The notes under the pieces: model-generated | The model's input: only the letters and a program-made list of their open reading frames with translations | Told to the model about the DNA's origin: nothing | Database searches by the model: none | Program-made: the position numbers and the translations under genes | DNA from: JBDTYT01 sp040005555 | GTDB lineage: Bacteria; Actinomycetota; UBA4738; HRBIN12 | DNA: 20,623 nucleotides | Direction: 5' to 3' | NCBI GenBank assembly: GCA_040005555.1 | Contig: JBDTYT010000026.1 | Span: 1 to 20,623, forward strand | In this document: positions 1-6,993 of the stretch, piece by piece | Layout of the letters: the number at the start of each line of letters is the position of its first letter | How positions within the stretch are numbered: position 1 is the stretch's first letter

Positions 1-188
1 CGTCGACGATCACGATCGAGAACAAGGACAGCGTGACGCACACGTTCAGCATCGACGGGACGCAGGTCGACGCCACGATCAACGGTCTCGAGACGTTCAA
101 TGGGGAGTCGCCGGGTCTCGCACCCGGCTCGTACGACTTCTACTGCAAGCTCCATCCGACGATGACCGGTACCGTCATCGTCGTCTGA
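1..188 (+). CDS. Cupredoxin (plastocyanin-like) domain protein, 3' end only
   Basis: Partial gene: the reading frame (first full codon at 3) runs in from the left edge and ends at TGA 186-188, giving 61 residues. It shows the C-terminal half of a type I copper fold: a beta strand ending in VTHTFSI (His13 of the fragment), then a late YCKLHPTMTG block with Cys48, His51 and Met54. These four residues match the His/Cys/His/Met ligand set of plastocyanin and azurin-like proteins. Such domains carry electrons or bind copper outside the cytoplasmic membrane. The signal peptide or anchor would lie upstream of the window and cannot be seen. It converges with era across 52 bp, where I see no convincing terminator. 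The fold assignment is fairly secure; substrate and partner are unknown. Confidence 0.8.
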   Translation, partial: STITIENKDSVTHTFSIDGTQVDATINGLETFNGESPGLAPGSYDFYCKLHPTMTGTVIVV

Positions 189-240
189 TCGGAGAGTTCT
201 CGCCTCCAAGATACGTGCGACGGGACGGCGCCGAGCGCTC

Positions 241-1122
241 TCAGAATCCGAGCCGCTGCAGCGCCTTCGGATCCCGCTGCCACTCCTTCAACACCTTCAC
301 CCGCAACTCGAGGAACACCTTGGTGCCGAGGAGTGGTTCCATCTCCAGTCGAGCCCGGCTCCCGATGGTCTTCAGCGTCTCCCCGCCCTTGCCGATCAAG
401 ATGCCTTTCTGCGAGTCGCGCTCCACGACGATGGTCGCGGGAACGCGGGTGATGCCCTCTTCACGCTCGATGTCTTCGACGACCACCGCGATCGAGTGCG
501 GCACTTCCTCTCGGGTGACCGCGAGCGCCTTCTCGCGGACGAGCTCAGCCAGCCGGACCTCGAGGGTCTGATCGGTGACCTGATCGGCCGGGAACAGCGC
601 CGGTCCTTCCGGCAAACCGTCCACCAACAGGCGGAGCAGCGTGTCCACACCGCCGCCCGTCTTCGCGGAGATCGGCACGATCTCGTCCCAGTGGCCGAGG
701 GCGGCCGCCGCCTGCAGTTGGGGGATCTCGCGCCTCGCATGCAAGAGGTCCAGTTTGTTGACCGCGCAGATCGTGCGAGCCTCGTGGCCGATCACCTGCC
801 GTTCGTACACGAACGCGTCACCGCGCCCGACCCCGGCGGCGGCGTCCACGACCTGCACGATCGCGTCCACGCCCTGCGTTGCCTCGTCCACGAGTTGGTT
901 CAGCCGGGAGCCGAGCGGCGTTCGCGGCTTGTGGAAACCGGGTGTATCGGTGAACACGATCTGGTGATCCTCGGTGGTGAGGATGGCCCGGATATCGCTG
1001 CGTGTGGTCTGGGGCTTGTCCGAGACGATCGCCACCTTGGTGCCCACGAGGGCGTTCACAAGGGTGGACTTCCCCGTGTTCGGCCGCCCCACCACGGCGA
1101 CGAGCCCGGAGCGGAACCTCAC
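241..1122 (-). CDS. era: GTPase Era
   Basis: Era is an essential Ras-like GTPase that binds the 3' end of 16S rRNA and helps mature the 30S subunit. The 293-residue product has the family's normal length. The G1 P-loop is at residues 12-19 (GRPNTGKS), the G3 DTPG at 59-62 and the G4 NKLD at 122-125, followed by an SAK G5 motif. The C-terminal KH RNA-binding domain contains GILIGKGG at 240-247 and ends with the typical VKVLKEWQRD segment. The start is GTG at 1122, which shares a GTGA overlap with the cdd stop. No good Shine-Dalgarno is visible, so translation is probably coupled to cdd. It is the last gene of the phoH-ybeY-corC-cdd-era group. The usual neighbour recO is not downstream; a convergent cupredoxin gene is there instead. 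Confidence 0.97.
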   Translation of the reverse strand: MRFRSGLVAVVGRPNTGKSTLVNALVGTKVAIVSDKPQTTRSDIRAILTTEDHQIVFTDTPGFHKPRTPLGSRLNQLVDEATQGVDAIVQVVDAAAGVGRGDAFVYERQVIGHEARTICAVNKLDLLHARREIPQLQAAAALGHWDEIVPISAKTGGGVDTLLRLLVDGLPEGPALFPADQVTDQTLEVRLAELVREKALAVTREEVPHSIAVVVEDIEREEGITRVPATIVVERDSQKGILIGKGGETLKTIGSRARLEMEPLLGTKVFLELRVKVLKEWQRDPKALQRLGF

Positions 1123-1532
1123 GCGGGTCGGAACGACTCAGGGCCGAACGCGCTCGGGAACAGCTCGCGCATCGTGGATCTCGTGCGCGCGCCCCCGGTC
1201 GTCGCGCACACCACGACGGCCTCCCGGCCGAACTCCCACAGCGCCTGCCGGCAGCCTCCGCAGGGAGGCGTGGGTTCGTCGGCGCCGGTCACGATGGCGA
1301 CCGCGTCGATCGTCCTCTCCCCCGCGATGACCATAGCCGCGACGGCGTTGCGCTCGGCGCACACCGAGATCGGATAGGACGCGGTCTCGACGTTCACGCC
1401 GGTGAACACGTGACCGCCGGCGAGCACCGCCGCCCCCACGTGGAACCCGCTGTAGGGGACGTACGCCTGCCCACGCGCGGCGGCGGCCGCGGAGATGAGC
1501 TCTTCGACAGCCCCATCGCTCGGCGCGGTCAC
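1119..1532 (-). CDS. cdd: Cytidine deaminase
   Basis: Cdd hydrolytically deaminates cytidine and deoxycytidine to uridine and deoxyuridine in pyrimidine salvage. The 137-residue length fits the small homotetrameric class. The zinc site is complete: Cys58-Ala-Glu60 (the CAE motif, Glu60 being the proton shuttle) and PCGGC with Cys91 and Cys94. The substrate-binding segment VPYSGFHVGAA (25-35) and the FTGVNVE motif (43-49) are also present. The start is GTG at 1532, overlapping the upstream CorC stop as GTGA; a weak GAGG lies about 10 nt upstream. Its own stop overlaps the era start in the same way. A cdd gene between a CorC protein and era is a recurring bacterial arrangement, so the gene is probably co-transcribed with its neighbours. 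Confidence 0.95.
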   Translation of the reverse strand: MTAPSDGAVEELISAAAAARGQAYVPYSGFHVGAAVLAGGHVFTGVNVETASYPISVCAERNAVAAMVIAGERTIDAVAIVTGADEPTPPCGGCRQALWEFGREAVVVCATTGGARTRSTMRELFPSAFGPESFRPA

Positions 1533-2809
1533 TCGACGGGGACCTCGGCAGGCTCGGCCGGCGACTCGTCGATACGCGTGATGAGCACCTTCGCGATCCG
1601 CCGGCCCTGGACCTTCTCGGCCTTGAACGACAGGTTCTGGAAGGTGACCTCCTGGCCCTCATCGGGGATCGATCCGAGCAGCCCCAGCACGAGCCCGGCG
1701 ACCGTGTCCCATTCCTCGTCGGGCAGCTCGACGTCCAGGAGCTCGTTCACCTCGTCGATCGCCACCTTGCCGTCCACGCGGAACACGCCCTCGCCCACCT
1801 CGACCACCTCGGGCTCTTCGCGGTCGTACTCGTCCGTGATCTCGCCGACCAGCTCCTCCAGGAGATCCTCGAGGGTCACCAGCCCCGACACCGAACCGTA
1901 TTCGTCGGTCGCGAGCGCGATGTGGAACTTCTGCAGCTGCATCTCGCGCAGCATCTCGGCGACCCGCTTCTGCTCCGGGACGAAGTGCGCCTCGCGCACG
2001 ACGTCTCGCAGCGGCATGTCGTTCTTGCCTTGGTGGAGCGCCTTCAGGACGTCTTTCGCGTACACGACGCCGATCACGTCGTCGAGGTCATTCTCGTACA
2101 CCGGGATGCGCGAGTAGCCGTGCTGCAGCACGAGCGCCTGCACGTCGCGAAGCGTCTTGTCGCTCTCGATCGCCGTGATGTCAGGCCGAGGCACCATCAC
2201 CTCTCGTACGATCGTGTCGCCGAACTCGAAGATCGAGTGGATAAGCTCCTTCTCCCCCTCCTCGATCTCGCCCTCGTCCGAGGCAACCTCGCCGAGCGCG
2301 CGGATCTCGTTCTCGGTGATGAACGGCCCCTGCGGCAGGCCCTTGCCCGGCATCACGACGTTCGCCATCTTCACGAGCCCGTTCGCCACCGGTCCCACGA
2401 GCGTGCCGAGCCACGCGATGAGGGGCGCGAGCGTGAGCGCCACCCGATCGGTCTGTTGGATCGCGAAGGTCTTGGGCGTCACCTCGGCGAACACGAATAA
2501 CAGCAACGTGAGGCCGAACGTCGCGATGATCTCGCCTGGGCCGCCGAACACCCGCACGGCGAGCGAGGTCGCGATCGTTGTCCCCCCGATGGTCGAGAGG
2601 AGCACGAGCAGCAGCACGACATTGAGGTAGGGCGCGGGGTTCTCGGCGATCTTGACCAAGGAGGCCGATCCCCGGCGCTTCTCCTCGGCGAAGCGGTACG
2701 CGCGCACTCGGTTCACCCGCGTGATCGAGACCTCCGCCGCTCCGAACAGCGCCACGGCCAGGACGAGCAGTCCGATGATGAGGAGCTCGAACCAGTCGCC
2801 GCCGGTCAC
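1529..2809 (-). CDS. CNNM/CorC-family membrane protein (hemolysin-like, DUF21-CBS-CorC)
   Basis: A 426-residue membrane protein with the standard CNNM/CorC layout. The N-terminal DUF21 domain has about four hydrophobic segments (roughly residues 8-30, 70-90, 95-120 and 130-150) and the signature ALFGAAEVSI. A cytoplasmic pair of CBS domains follows (about 205-330, with REVMVPRPDI and DEYGSVSGLVTLEDLLEELVG). A CorC_HlyC domain is at the C terminus (about 340-420). Family members are linked to magnesium or cobalt export and Mg2+ homeostasis; the old hemolysin name is misleading. I start it at GTG 2809 rather than at a longer in-frame ATG (2848). GTG 2809 gives a GTGA overlap with the ybeY stop and sits just after AAGG, while the longer form would begin inside ybeY with a non-family N terminus. 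The transported ion is not evident from sequence. Confidence 0.93.
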   Translation of the reverse strand: MTGGDWFELLIIGLLVLAVALFGAAEVSITRVNRVRAYRFAEEKRRGSASLVKIAENPAPYLNVVLLLVLLSTIGGTTIATSLAVRVFGGPGEIIATFGLTLLLFVFAEVTPKTFAIQQTDRVALTLAPLIAWLGTLVGPVANGLVKMANVVMPGKGLPQGPFITENEIRALGEVASDEGEIEEGEKELIHSIFEFGDTIVREVMVPRPDITAIESDKTLRDVQALVLQHGYSRIPVYENDLDDVIGVVYAKDVLKALHQGKNDMPLRDVVREAHFVPEQKRVAEMLREMQLQKFHIALATDEYGSVSGLVTLEDLLEELVGEITDEYDREEPEVVEVGEGVFRVDGKVAIDEVNELLDVELPDEEWDTVAGLVLGLLGSIPDEGQEVTFQNLSFKAEKVQGRRIAKVLITRIDESPAEPAEVPVE

Positions 2810-3243
2810 GGCACCTTCACCCCTGTGTAGCGCTCCTGGAGCGCCCACATGCTGGCACGACCCCGGTCGTCCTGATGATCGTGTCCGAGCAGGTGCAAGA
2901 TGCCGTGCACGAGCAGGAGGCGGAGCTCCGAGGGCCGATCCGACGGGTTGTTGCGCTCGGCCGCCGAGGGGCTGATCACGACGTCGCCGAGGATCCGCAC
3001 GCCGTCCTCGTCCACCTCGCCGAGCGGGAACGACAGGACGTCGGTCGGTCCCTCCTCGTCCATGTAGCGCCGGTGCAGATCCGCGATCTCGTCATCCGTG
3101 ACGAAGCTCACCGAGAGCTCGGTGTGCTCGGCTCCCTCGCCCAGCAGGGCGACCTCCGCGAGCCGGGCGAGGCCCTCGATGTCCACCGGCGCCGCCTGGC
3201 GGTCGTCGACGAGGATCCTCGGGGTATGTCGGCCGTCAGCCAT
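2806..3243 (-). CDS. ybeY: Endoribonuclease YbeY (rRNA maturation factor)
   Basis: YbeY is a single-strand endoribonuclease needed for 16S rRNA 3' maturation and late 70S quality control. The 145-residue product has the zinc signature HGILHLLGHDH at residues 113-123, giving the three ligands His113, His117 and His123. The conserved TDVLSFPL block is at 67-74 and GDVVIS at 86-91. The start is ATG 3243, which overlaps the phoH stop by 8 bp; its own TGA overlaps the CorC GTG. No Shine-Dalgarno is visible before the ATG, so coupling to phoH is likely. The phoH-ybeY pairing is one of the most conserved in bacteria and supports a joint role in RNA processing; era, also a 16S maturation factor, lies in the same group. 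Confidence 0.96.
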   Translation of the reverse strand: MADGRHTPRILVDDRQAAPVDIEGLARLAEVALLGEGAEHTELSVSFVTDDEIADLHRRYMDEEGPTDVLSFPLGEVDEDGVRILGDVVISPSAAERNNPSDRPSELRLLLVHGILHLLGHDHQDDRGRASMWALQERYTGVKVP

Positions 3244-4216
3244 CGGCGCGTGCGGCTCGCTGCTCGCCGAACATCCGGTACGCCTCGACGATGTCCTGCA
3301 CGATCTTGTGGCGCACCACGTCGCGGGCCCCGAGGTGCGCGAACTCGATGCCTTCGATCCCGGGAAGGATGTCCTGCACGATGACGAGCCCCGAGGTCTG
3401 TCCTTGTGGCAGGTCGATCTGCGTGACGTCGCCGTTCACGACGGCCTTCGAGCCGAACCCCAGCCGCGTGAGGAACATCTTCATCTGCTCGGGGGTGGTG
3501 TTCTGCGCCTCGTCCAGGATGATGAACGAGTCGTTCAACGTTCGTCCGCGCATGTACGCGAGCGGCGCGACCTCGACGGTCCCTCGCTCCATGAGCCTGG
3601 GCAGCATGTCGGCGCCGGTCATCTCGAACAGCGCGTCGTACAGCGGTTTCATGTACGGATCGATCTTCTCGTAGAGCGTTCCGGGCAGGAAGCCCAGCCG
3701 CTCGCCGGCTTCGACCGCAGGGCGGGTGAGGATCAGCCGCGACACCTGCTTCTGTTGAAGAGCTCGCACCGCGGTCGCGACCGCCAGGTACGTCTTCCCG
3801 GTGCCGGCCGGCCCGATGGAGAAGGTGACCGTCGCCTTGCGCATGGCGTCGACGTACCGCTTCTGCCCGAGGGTCTTCGGTGCGATGCCCTTCCCGCGGC
3901 TGGTGAGCAGCAGATCACCGAGCACCTCGGTGGGCGTTGCCTCCTCGCCTTTGATCAGCTCGATGGAGCGGCCGACCGAGGACGCGTTCAGGTCGTGGCC
4001 TTTCTCGAGCAGCGCGATGAGCTCCTCGAACAGGACGCCCACGCGCTCGGCCTCGTGGGCCGGCCCCGAGATCGTGATCTCGTTGCCCCGGACGACGATC
4101 CGGGATGCGAAGGCGGCTTCGACGAGCTTCAGCAGCTCGTCCTGCTGGCCGAGGAGGGCGACCATGCTCTGGTCACCGGGCACGAGGATCTTCACTTGGA
4201 TGGTGGCACTCGCCAA
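3236..4216 (-). CDS. phoH: PhoH-like ATPase
   Basis: A 326-residue PhoH-family P-loop ATPase; the family is thought to act on RNA, probably as an ATP-dependent helicase or RNase partner of YbeY. An N-terminal KH-like region (about 10-70) precedes the ATPase core. Walker A is GPAGTGKT at 135-142, the conserved LTRPAVEAGERLGFLPG segment is at 163-179, and Walker B is LDEAQN at 234-239. The start is uncertain. TTG 4216 gives the longest frame and has no strong Shine-Dalgarno. GTG 4195 would begin directly at the conserved core (VKILVP) and overlaps the stop of a 25-codon upstream frame as GTGA, the same overlap used throughout this window. Upstream lie a TAGAAT hexamer and paired hairpins. Function is certain at family level only. 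Confidence 0.94.
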   Translation of the reverse strand: MASATIQVKILVPGDQSMVALLGQQDELLKLVEAAFASRIVVRGNEITISGPAHEAERVGVLFEELIALLEKGHDLNASSVGRSIELIKGEEATPTEVLGDLLLTSRGKGIAPKTLGQKRYVDAMRKATVTFSIGPAGTGKTYLAVATAVRALQQKQVSRLILTRPAVEAGERLGFLPGTLYEKIDPYMKPLYDALFEMTGADMLPRLMERGTVEVAPLAYMRGRTLNDSFIILDEAQNTTPEQMKMFLTRLGFGSKAVVNGDVTQIDLPQGQTSGLVIVQDILPGIEGIEFAHLGARDVVRHKIVQDIVEAYRMFGEQRAARADG

Positions 4217-4269
4217 GCGCGTTCTTCGGGGGTGGTCCCCATCCCTCCTGAGACGACGAAGGTCGTCAT
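4192..4269 (-). CDS. Possible 25-codon leader frame before phoH
   Basis: An ATG at 4269 opens a 25-codon frame that ends in TGA at 4194-4192. That stop forms a GTGA overlap with an in-frame phoH GTG (4195). The frame begins about 10 nt after the transcription start predicted from TAGAAT at 4291-4286. Inside it, AGGAGGG (4249-4243) sits directly against a second in-frame ATG (4242). The peptide matches no family I recognise. It could be a translated leader that couples to phoH, or simply a chance frame. The overlap pattern is the only real support. Confidence 0.2.
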   Translation of the reverse strand: MTTFVVSGGMGTTPEERAWRVPPSK

Positions 4270-4291
4270 CCGACGACCCGTACCGATTCTA
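4243..4291 (-). promoter_or_regulatory. phoH promoter -10 and alternating hairpin leader
   Basis: On the minus strand a TAGAAT hexamer (4291-4286) matches the -10 consensus well; no clear -35 is seen 17 bp upstream. The predicted transcript (start near 4279) opens with GGTCGTC (4278-4272), a 4-nt loop and GACGACC (4267-4261), a perfect 7-bp stem. The same GACGAC (4267-4262) can instead pair with the downstream GTCGTC (4257-4252) across the loop CTTC, a perfect 6-bp stem. The two stems exclude each other, and the second ends three bases before AGGAGGG. The arrangement resembles a leader switch, but no ligand or protein is implied by sequence. Confidence 0.4.
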
Positions 4292-4329
4292 CCGTCCCCG
4301 GGCCGGCCGACGGCCGCGCGTGCCTGAGC

Positions 4330-4698
4330 TCATCCGGGCGGCCACGTCATCTGCCGACCGCCGAGGACGTGGAAGTGCAGGTGGAACACCGACTGCCCTG
4401 AATCCGGGCCCTCGTTCGCGACGAGCCTCCACCCCGAGCGCTCGACGCCCTCGGTCCTCGCGAGGTGCGCGGCCGCCTCGAAGATCTCGGCGAGCATCCC
4501 GCCATGGCGTTCCTCGAGATCGCTCATCTGCGCGACGTGCTCCTTCGGGATGAGCAGGATGTGCGTCGGTGCCTTCGGCCGCAGATCTCGGAACGCGATC
4601 ACCGTATCGGTGACGTGCAGGATCTCGGCGGCTGCATCACCGGCGACGATCCGGCAGAAGGGGCAGCTGGAAGCCGGGTCGTCGTTGCCGGTGGTCAC
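4330..4698 (-). CDS. HIT-family (HinT-like) nucleotide hydrolase
   Basis: A 122-residue histidine-triad protein of the HinT type, which hydrolyses purine nucleoside phosphoramidates such as AMP-amino acid adducts. The triad HLHFHVLGG is at residues 106-114 (His106, His108, His110, the last being the nucleophile by family analogy). An N-terminal CPFC pair (Cys12, Cys15) and THILLIPKEH (45-54) are typical of the zinc-binding subgroup. I start it at GTG 4698, which overlaps the dnaJ TGA as GTGA; the longer open frame to 5208 lies inside dnaJ and lacks HIT character. It directly follows dnaJ, where rsmE would normally lie. It is probably the last gene of the hrcA-dnaJ heat-shock unit, since phoH downstream has its own -10. 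Confidence 0.94.
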   Translation of the reverse strand: MTTGNDDPASSCPFCRIVAGDAAAEILHVTDTVIAFRDLRPKAPTHILLIPKEHVAQMSDLEERHGGMLAEIFEAAAHLARTEGVERSGWRLVANEGPDSGQSVFHLHFHVLGGRQMTWPPG

Positions 4699-5798
4699 GA
4701 CGGTCGCCGCAGCGACGCGCGGACGGCACTCCGCTTGCCGGCGACCTCGCCGCGGATCTTCGCGAGCTCCTCGAGCAGCTCTCGCTCTTCCTTCTTGAGG
4801 TCCTTCGGGGTTTGGACCTGGAGCGTGAGGAACAGATCCCCGCGGCCTCGACGGCCGAGGTTCGGGATCCCGTGACCGCGGAGACGGATCACCGTGCCCG
4901 ACTCGGTCCCGGGCTCGAGCTCGACGCGCTCGACCCCGTCGAGCGTTTCCACGTCCACGTGCGCTCCCAACGACGCCTGCACCATCGGCACCTCCAGCAC
5001 CGCGAAGACATCCTGGCCGCGGCGCTCGAAGATCGGGTCGTCGGACACCTGCACCGAAAGGTAGAGGTCCCCCGGCGACCCGCCAGCGCGACCGGCGTGT
5101 CCGGCGCCCTGCACGCGGAGCTCGAGCCCGTCCGAGACGCCTGGCGGCACATCGACCGCGACGACGTCTGACGTCGAGACACGTCCGTCCCCGCGACAGT
5201 CCGTGCATCGATCGAGGATCTCCTCCCCGGTGCCCTCACACGCGATGCACGGATGCGCCGTCATCACGGTCCCGAAGATGCTCCGGCGAACGTCTTGCAC
5301 CTGTCCGGTGCCGCCGCAGGTGCGGCAACGCGTTGGGCCGCTCCCTGGCTCGGCGCCCGTCCCGGTGCAGCGTTCGCAGGTTCGCAGACGCTCGACGTGG
5401 AGCTCGCGGTGGGCTCCGAACGCGGCCTCCTGGAACGTGAGCGATGCCGCGGCGAAGATGTCATCGCCGCGGTGGGTCCTCGTTCGGCGCGCGGGACGCC
5501 GCCGGGTGCCGAACCCTCCCCCGCCGAAGAAAGCCTCGAAGAGGTCGGCGACGTCTCCGAACGGCATGTCGCCGGCTCCGCCCGAGCCGCCGTACCGGTC
5601 GTACTGCTGGCGTTTCGCGGGATCGCGGAGGATCTCGTAGGCCGCAGTGACTTCCTTGAACCGCACTTCCGTGGAGGGGTCAGCGCTCACGTCAGGGTGA
5701 AGCTCGCGCGCCAGTTGCCGGTACGCCTTCTTGATGTCCTCAGCCGAGGCGTCCTGGGCGACGCCGAGGATCTCATAGAGGTCGCGGATCCCGGCCAT
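4695..5798 (-). CDS. dnaJ: Molecular chaperone DnaJ (HrcA-linked copy)
   Basis: DnaJ is the Hsp40 co-chaperone that stimulates DnaK ATPase and delivers unfolded clients. The 367-residue protein has all standard parts. The J domain spans 5-70 with HPD at 34-36, followed by a Gly/Phe-rich linker (about 72-95). Four intact CxxCxGxG zinc repeats follow (CERCTGTG, CRTCGGTG, CIACEGTG, CTDCRGDG), then two C-terminal client-binding domains. The start is ATG 5798; the frame continues upstream into hrcA, but no start codon with DnaJ character exists there. It lies 5 bp after the hrcA stop, so it is co-transcribed and under the CIRCE element. dnaK and grpE are not in the window; pairing with hrcA matches the second dnaJ (dnaJ2) of actinobacteria. 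Confidence 0.97.
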   Translation of the reverse strand: MAGIRDLYEILGVAQDASAEDIKKAYRQLARELHPDVSADPSTEVRFKEVTAAYEILRDPAKRQQYDRYGGSGGAGDMPFGDVADLFEAFFGGGGFGTRRRPARRTRTHRGDDIFAAASLTFQEAAFGAHRELHVERLRTCERCTGTGAEPGSGPTRCRTCGGTGQVQDVRRSIFGTVMTAHPCIACEGTGEEILDRCTDCRGDGRVSTSDVVAVDVPPGVSDGLELRVQGAGHAGRAGGSPGDLYLSVQVSDDPIFERRGQDVFAVLEVPMVQASLGAHVDVETLDGVERVELEPGTESGTVIRLRGHGIPNLGRRGRGDLFLTLQVQTPKDLKKEERELLEELAKIRGEVAGKRSAVRASLRRPS

Positions 5799-5803
5799 CG
5801 CGG

Positions 5804-6847
5804 TTACGCGCCGAGCTCCGTGGCGAGCTCGGACAGGCGCTTGGCAACCGCCCGCACCGAAGCCATGACCGAGACGTAGTCCATCGCCGTGGGACCGACG
5901 ACGCCGATGCTGCCGAGCGCGGTGCTGCCCGCGCGGAAGGGAGCCGCGACGAGGGTGGCCTCCCATTCGCCGGTCTGTGGATGCTCGGCCCCGATCGTCA
6001 CCGACACGTCCTCGCCCGGTGTCACGTCACGGAGCAGGTGGAGCATGTCGGACTCGCGTTCGAGCGCCTCGAACAAGCGGCGCACGGTCTCACGGCGCCA
6101 GTGGGCTGCCTCATCCGCGAGGTTCGCGACGCCACCGACCACCACGTGATGCGTCCGTTCGTCGGTCTGCATGGCGCCCAGCGTGTCGGCGACCGCAAGG
6201 AGCAGGTCACGCTCGGGCACCGAGGCCTCGGCTCCCATCCGCAATGCGGCCGCTTGTGCCACCGCGAGCGTCTTGCCCCGGAAGCCGTCGCCCAGCTTGC
6301 GCTCGAGCGCGCCGAGCCGCTCGCCGTCGAGCTCGACCGGCCGGTCGATGAGCGTCTTGTCCACGCGTCCGTGCTGTCCCACCACCAAGATCATGAGTGC
6401 CGTCCCTACGTCGATGAGCTCGACCCGAAGGACGGCTTCCTCGCCACCGCTCGGCGGAACGGCGAGCCCCGCGTACTGTGTGAGGCGCGACAGCAGCTGC
6501 GTCGTCCCCTTCAGGACCTCTTCAAGGTCGTGCATCGTCTCGGCGAAGAAGCCCGCGATGGCCCGCCGCTGCGTCTCGCGCAGCTTGCCGCCGTGCGGGA
6601 CGGTATCCACGAACTTGCGGTAACCGGCATCGGTCGGGATGCGTCCTGCCGATGTGTGCGGCTGCTGGAGGTACCCAAGCTCCTCGAGAGCAGACATCTC
6701 GTTGCGGATCGTCGCGGAAGACACGCCGAGCCCCGAGCGTTCGGCGATCGTCTCGCTCCCCACGGGCTCGCCGCTGCGAACGTACTCCTCCACCACCGCT
6801 CGCAAGACGGCGACCTTGCGTACCCCCAGCTCCGGCTCGACCACCAT
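5804..6847 (-). CDS. hrcA: Heat-inducible transcription repressor HrcA
   Basis: HrcA represses class I heat-shock genes by binding the CIRCE inverted repeat and is itself kept active by GroEL. The 347-residue length is normal. The N-terminal winged helix spans about 8-85 with the signature SSATIRNEMSALEELGYLQQ followed by PHTSAGRIPTD. A GAF-like dimerisation and sensing region fills the rest. The start is ATG 6847. No Shine-Dalgarno precedes it; an AT-rich TAACAAT ends 6 bp before the ATG, fitting a leaderless transcript. A CIRCE-like operator ends 10 bp before the start codon (6858-6884), so autoregulation is likely. dnaJ follows after 5 bp. Confidence 0.97.
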   Translation of the reverse strand: MVVEPELGVRKVAVLRAVVEEYVRSGEPVGSETIAERSGLGVSSATIRNEMSALEELGYLQQPHTSAGRIPTDAGYRKFVDTVPHGGKLRETQRRAIAGFFAETMHDLEEVLKGTTQLLSRLTQYAGLAVPPSGGEEAVLRVELIDVGTALMILVVGQHGRVDKTLIDRPVELDGERLGALERKLGDGFRGKTLAVAQAAALRMGAEASVPERDLLLAVADTLGAMQTDERTHHVVVGGVANLADEAAHWRRETVRRLFEALERESDMLHLLRDVTPGEDVSVTIGAEHPQTGEWEATLVAAPFRAGSTALGSIGVVGPTAMDYVSVMASVRAVAKRLSELATELGA

Positions 6848-6857
6848 CCATACATTG

Positions 6858-6884
6858 TTAGCAGTCCCCGAAGGAGACTGCTAT
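6858..6884 (-). promoter_or_regulatory. Variant CIRCE operator (HrcA-binding site)
   Basis: Plus-strand arms TTAGCAGTC (6858-6866) and GACTGCTAT (6876-6884) are separated by exactly 9 bp. The classical CIRCE is TTAGCACTC-N9-GAGTGCTAA, also 27 bp. The two sites differ by a C-to-G change in the left arm, the matching G-to-C change in the right arm, and one outer base. Eight of nine positions in the arms still pair. It lies 10 bp upstream of hrcA and overlaps the likely promoter, the expected place for HrcA repression. The identification rests on spacing, symmetry and context. Confidence 0.85.
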
Positions 6885-6993
6885 CAGCGCAACCGTCGTG
6901 GCAACCCATCGCGCACGCCGGGCTGAGATGCCTCGGCCTTCCCGCCGACCACCCTCGAGCCCCATGATCGGTCCCGGGGAGCGTTCCGATGCT

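Noticed and set aside
189..240. Terminator between the cupredoxin gene and era
   Set aside because: Only a 4-bp GCGC stem with no T run on either strand; not enough to call.
2810..2848. Thirteen extra N-terminal residues on the CorC protein from ATG 2848
   Set aside because: They fall inside ybeY in another frame, and GTG 2809 matches the overlap pattern and the family N terminus.
3098..4327. 409-codon plus-strand frame opposite phoH and ybeY
   Set aside because: Shadow of two well-supported minus-strand genes; no family features, and no promoter or ribosome site.
4699..5208. N-terminal extension of the HIT protein
   Set aside because: The open frame continues inside dnaJ with low-complexity Arg/Gly/Ala sequence; the GTG at 4698 gives a normal HinT length and a GTGA overlap.
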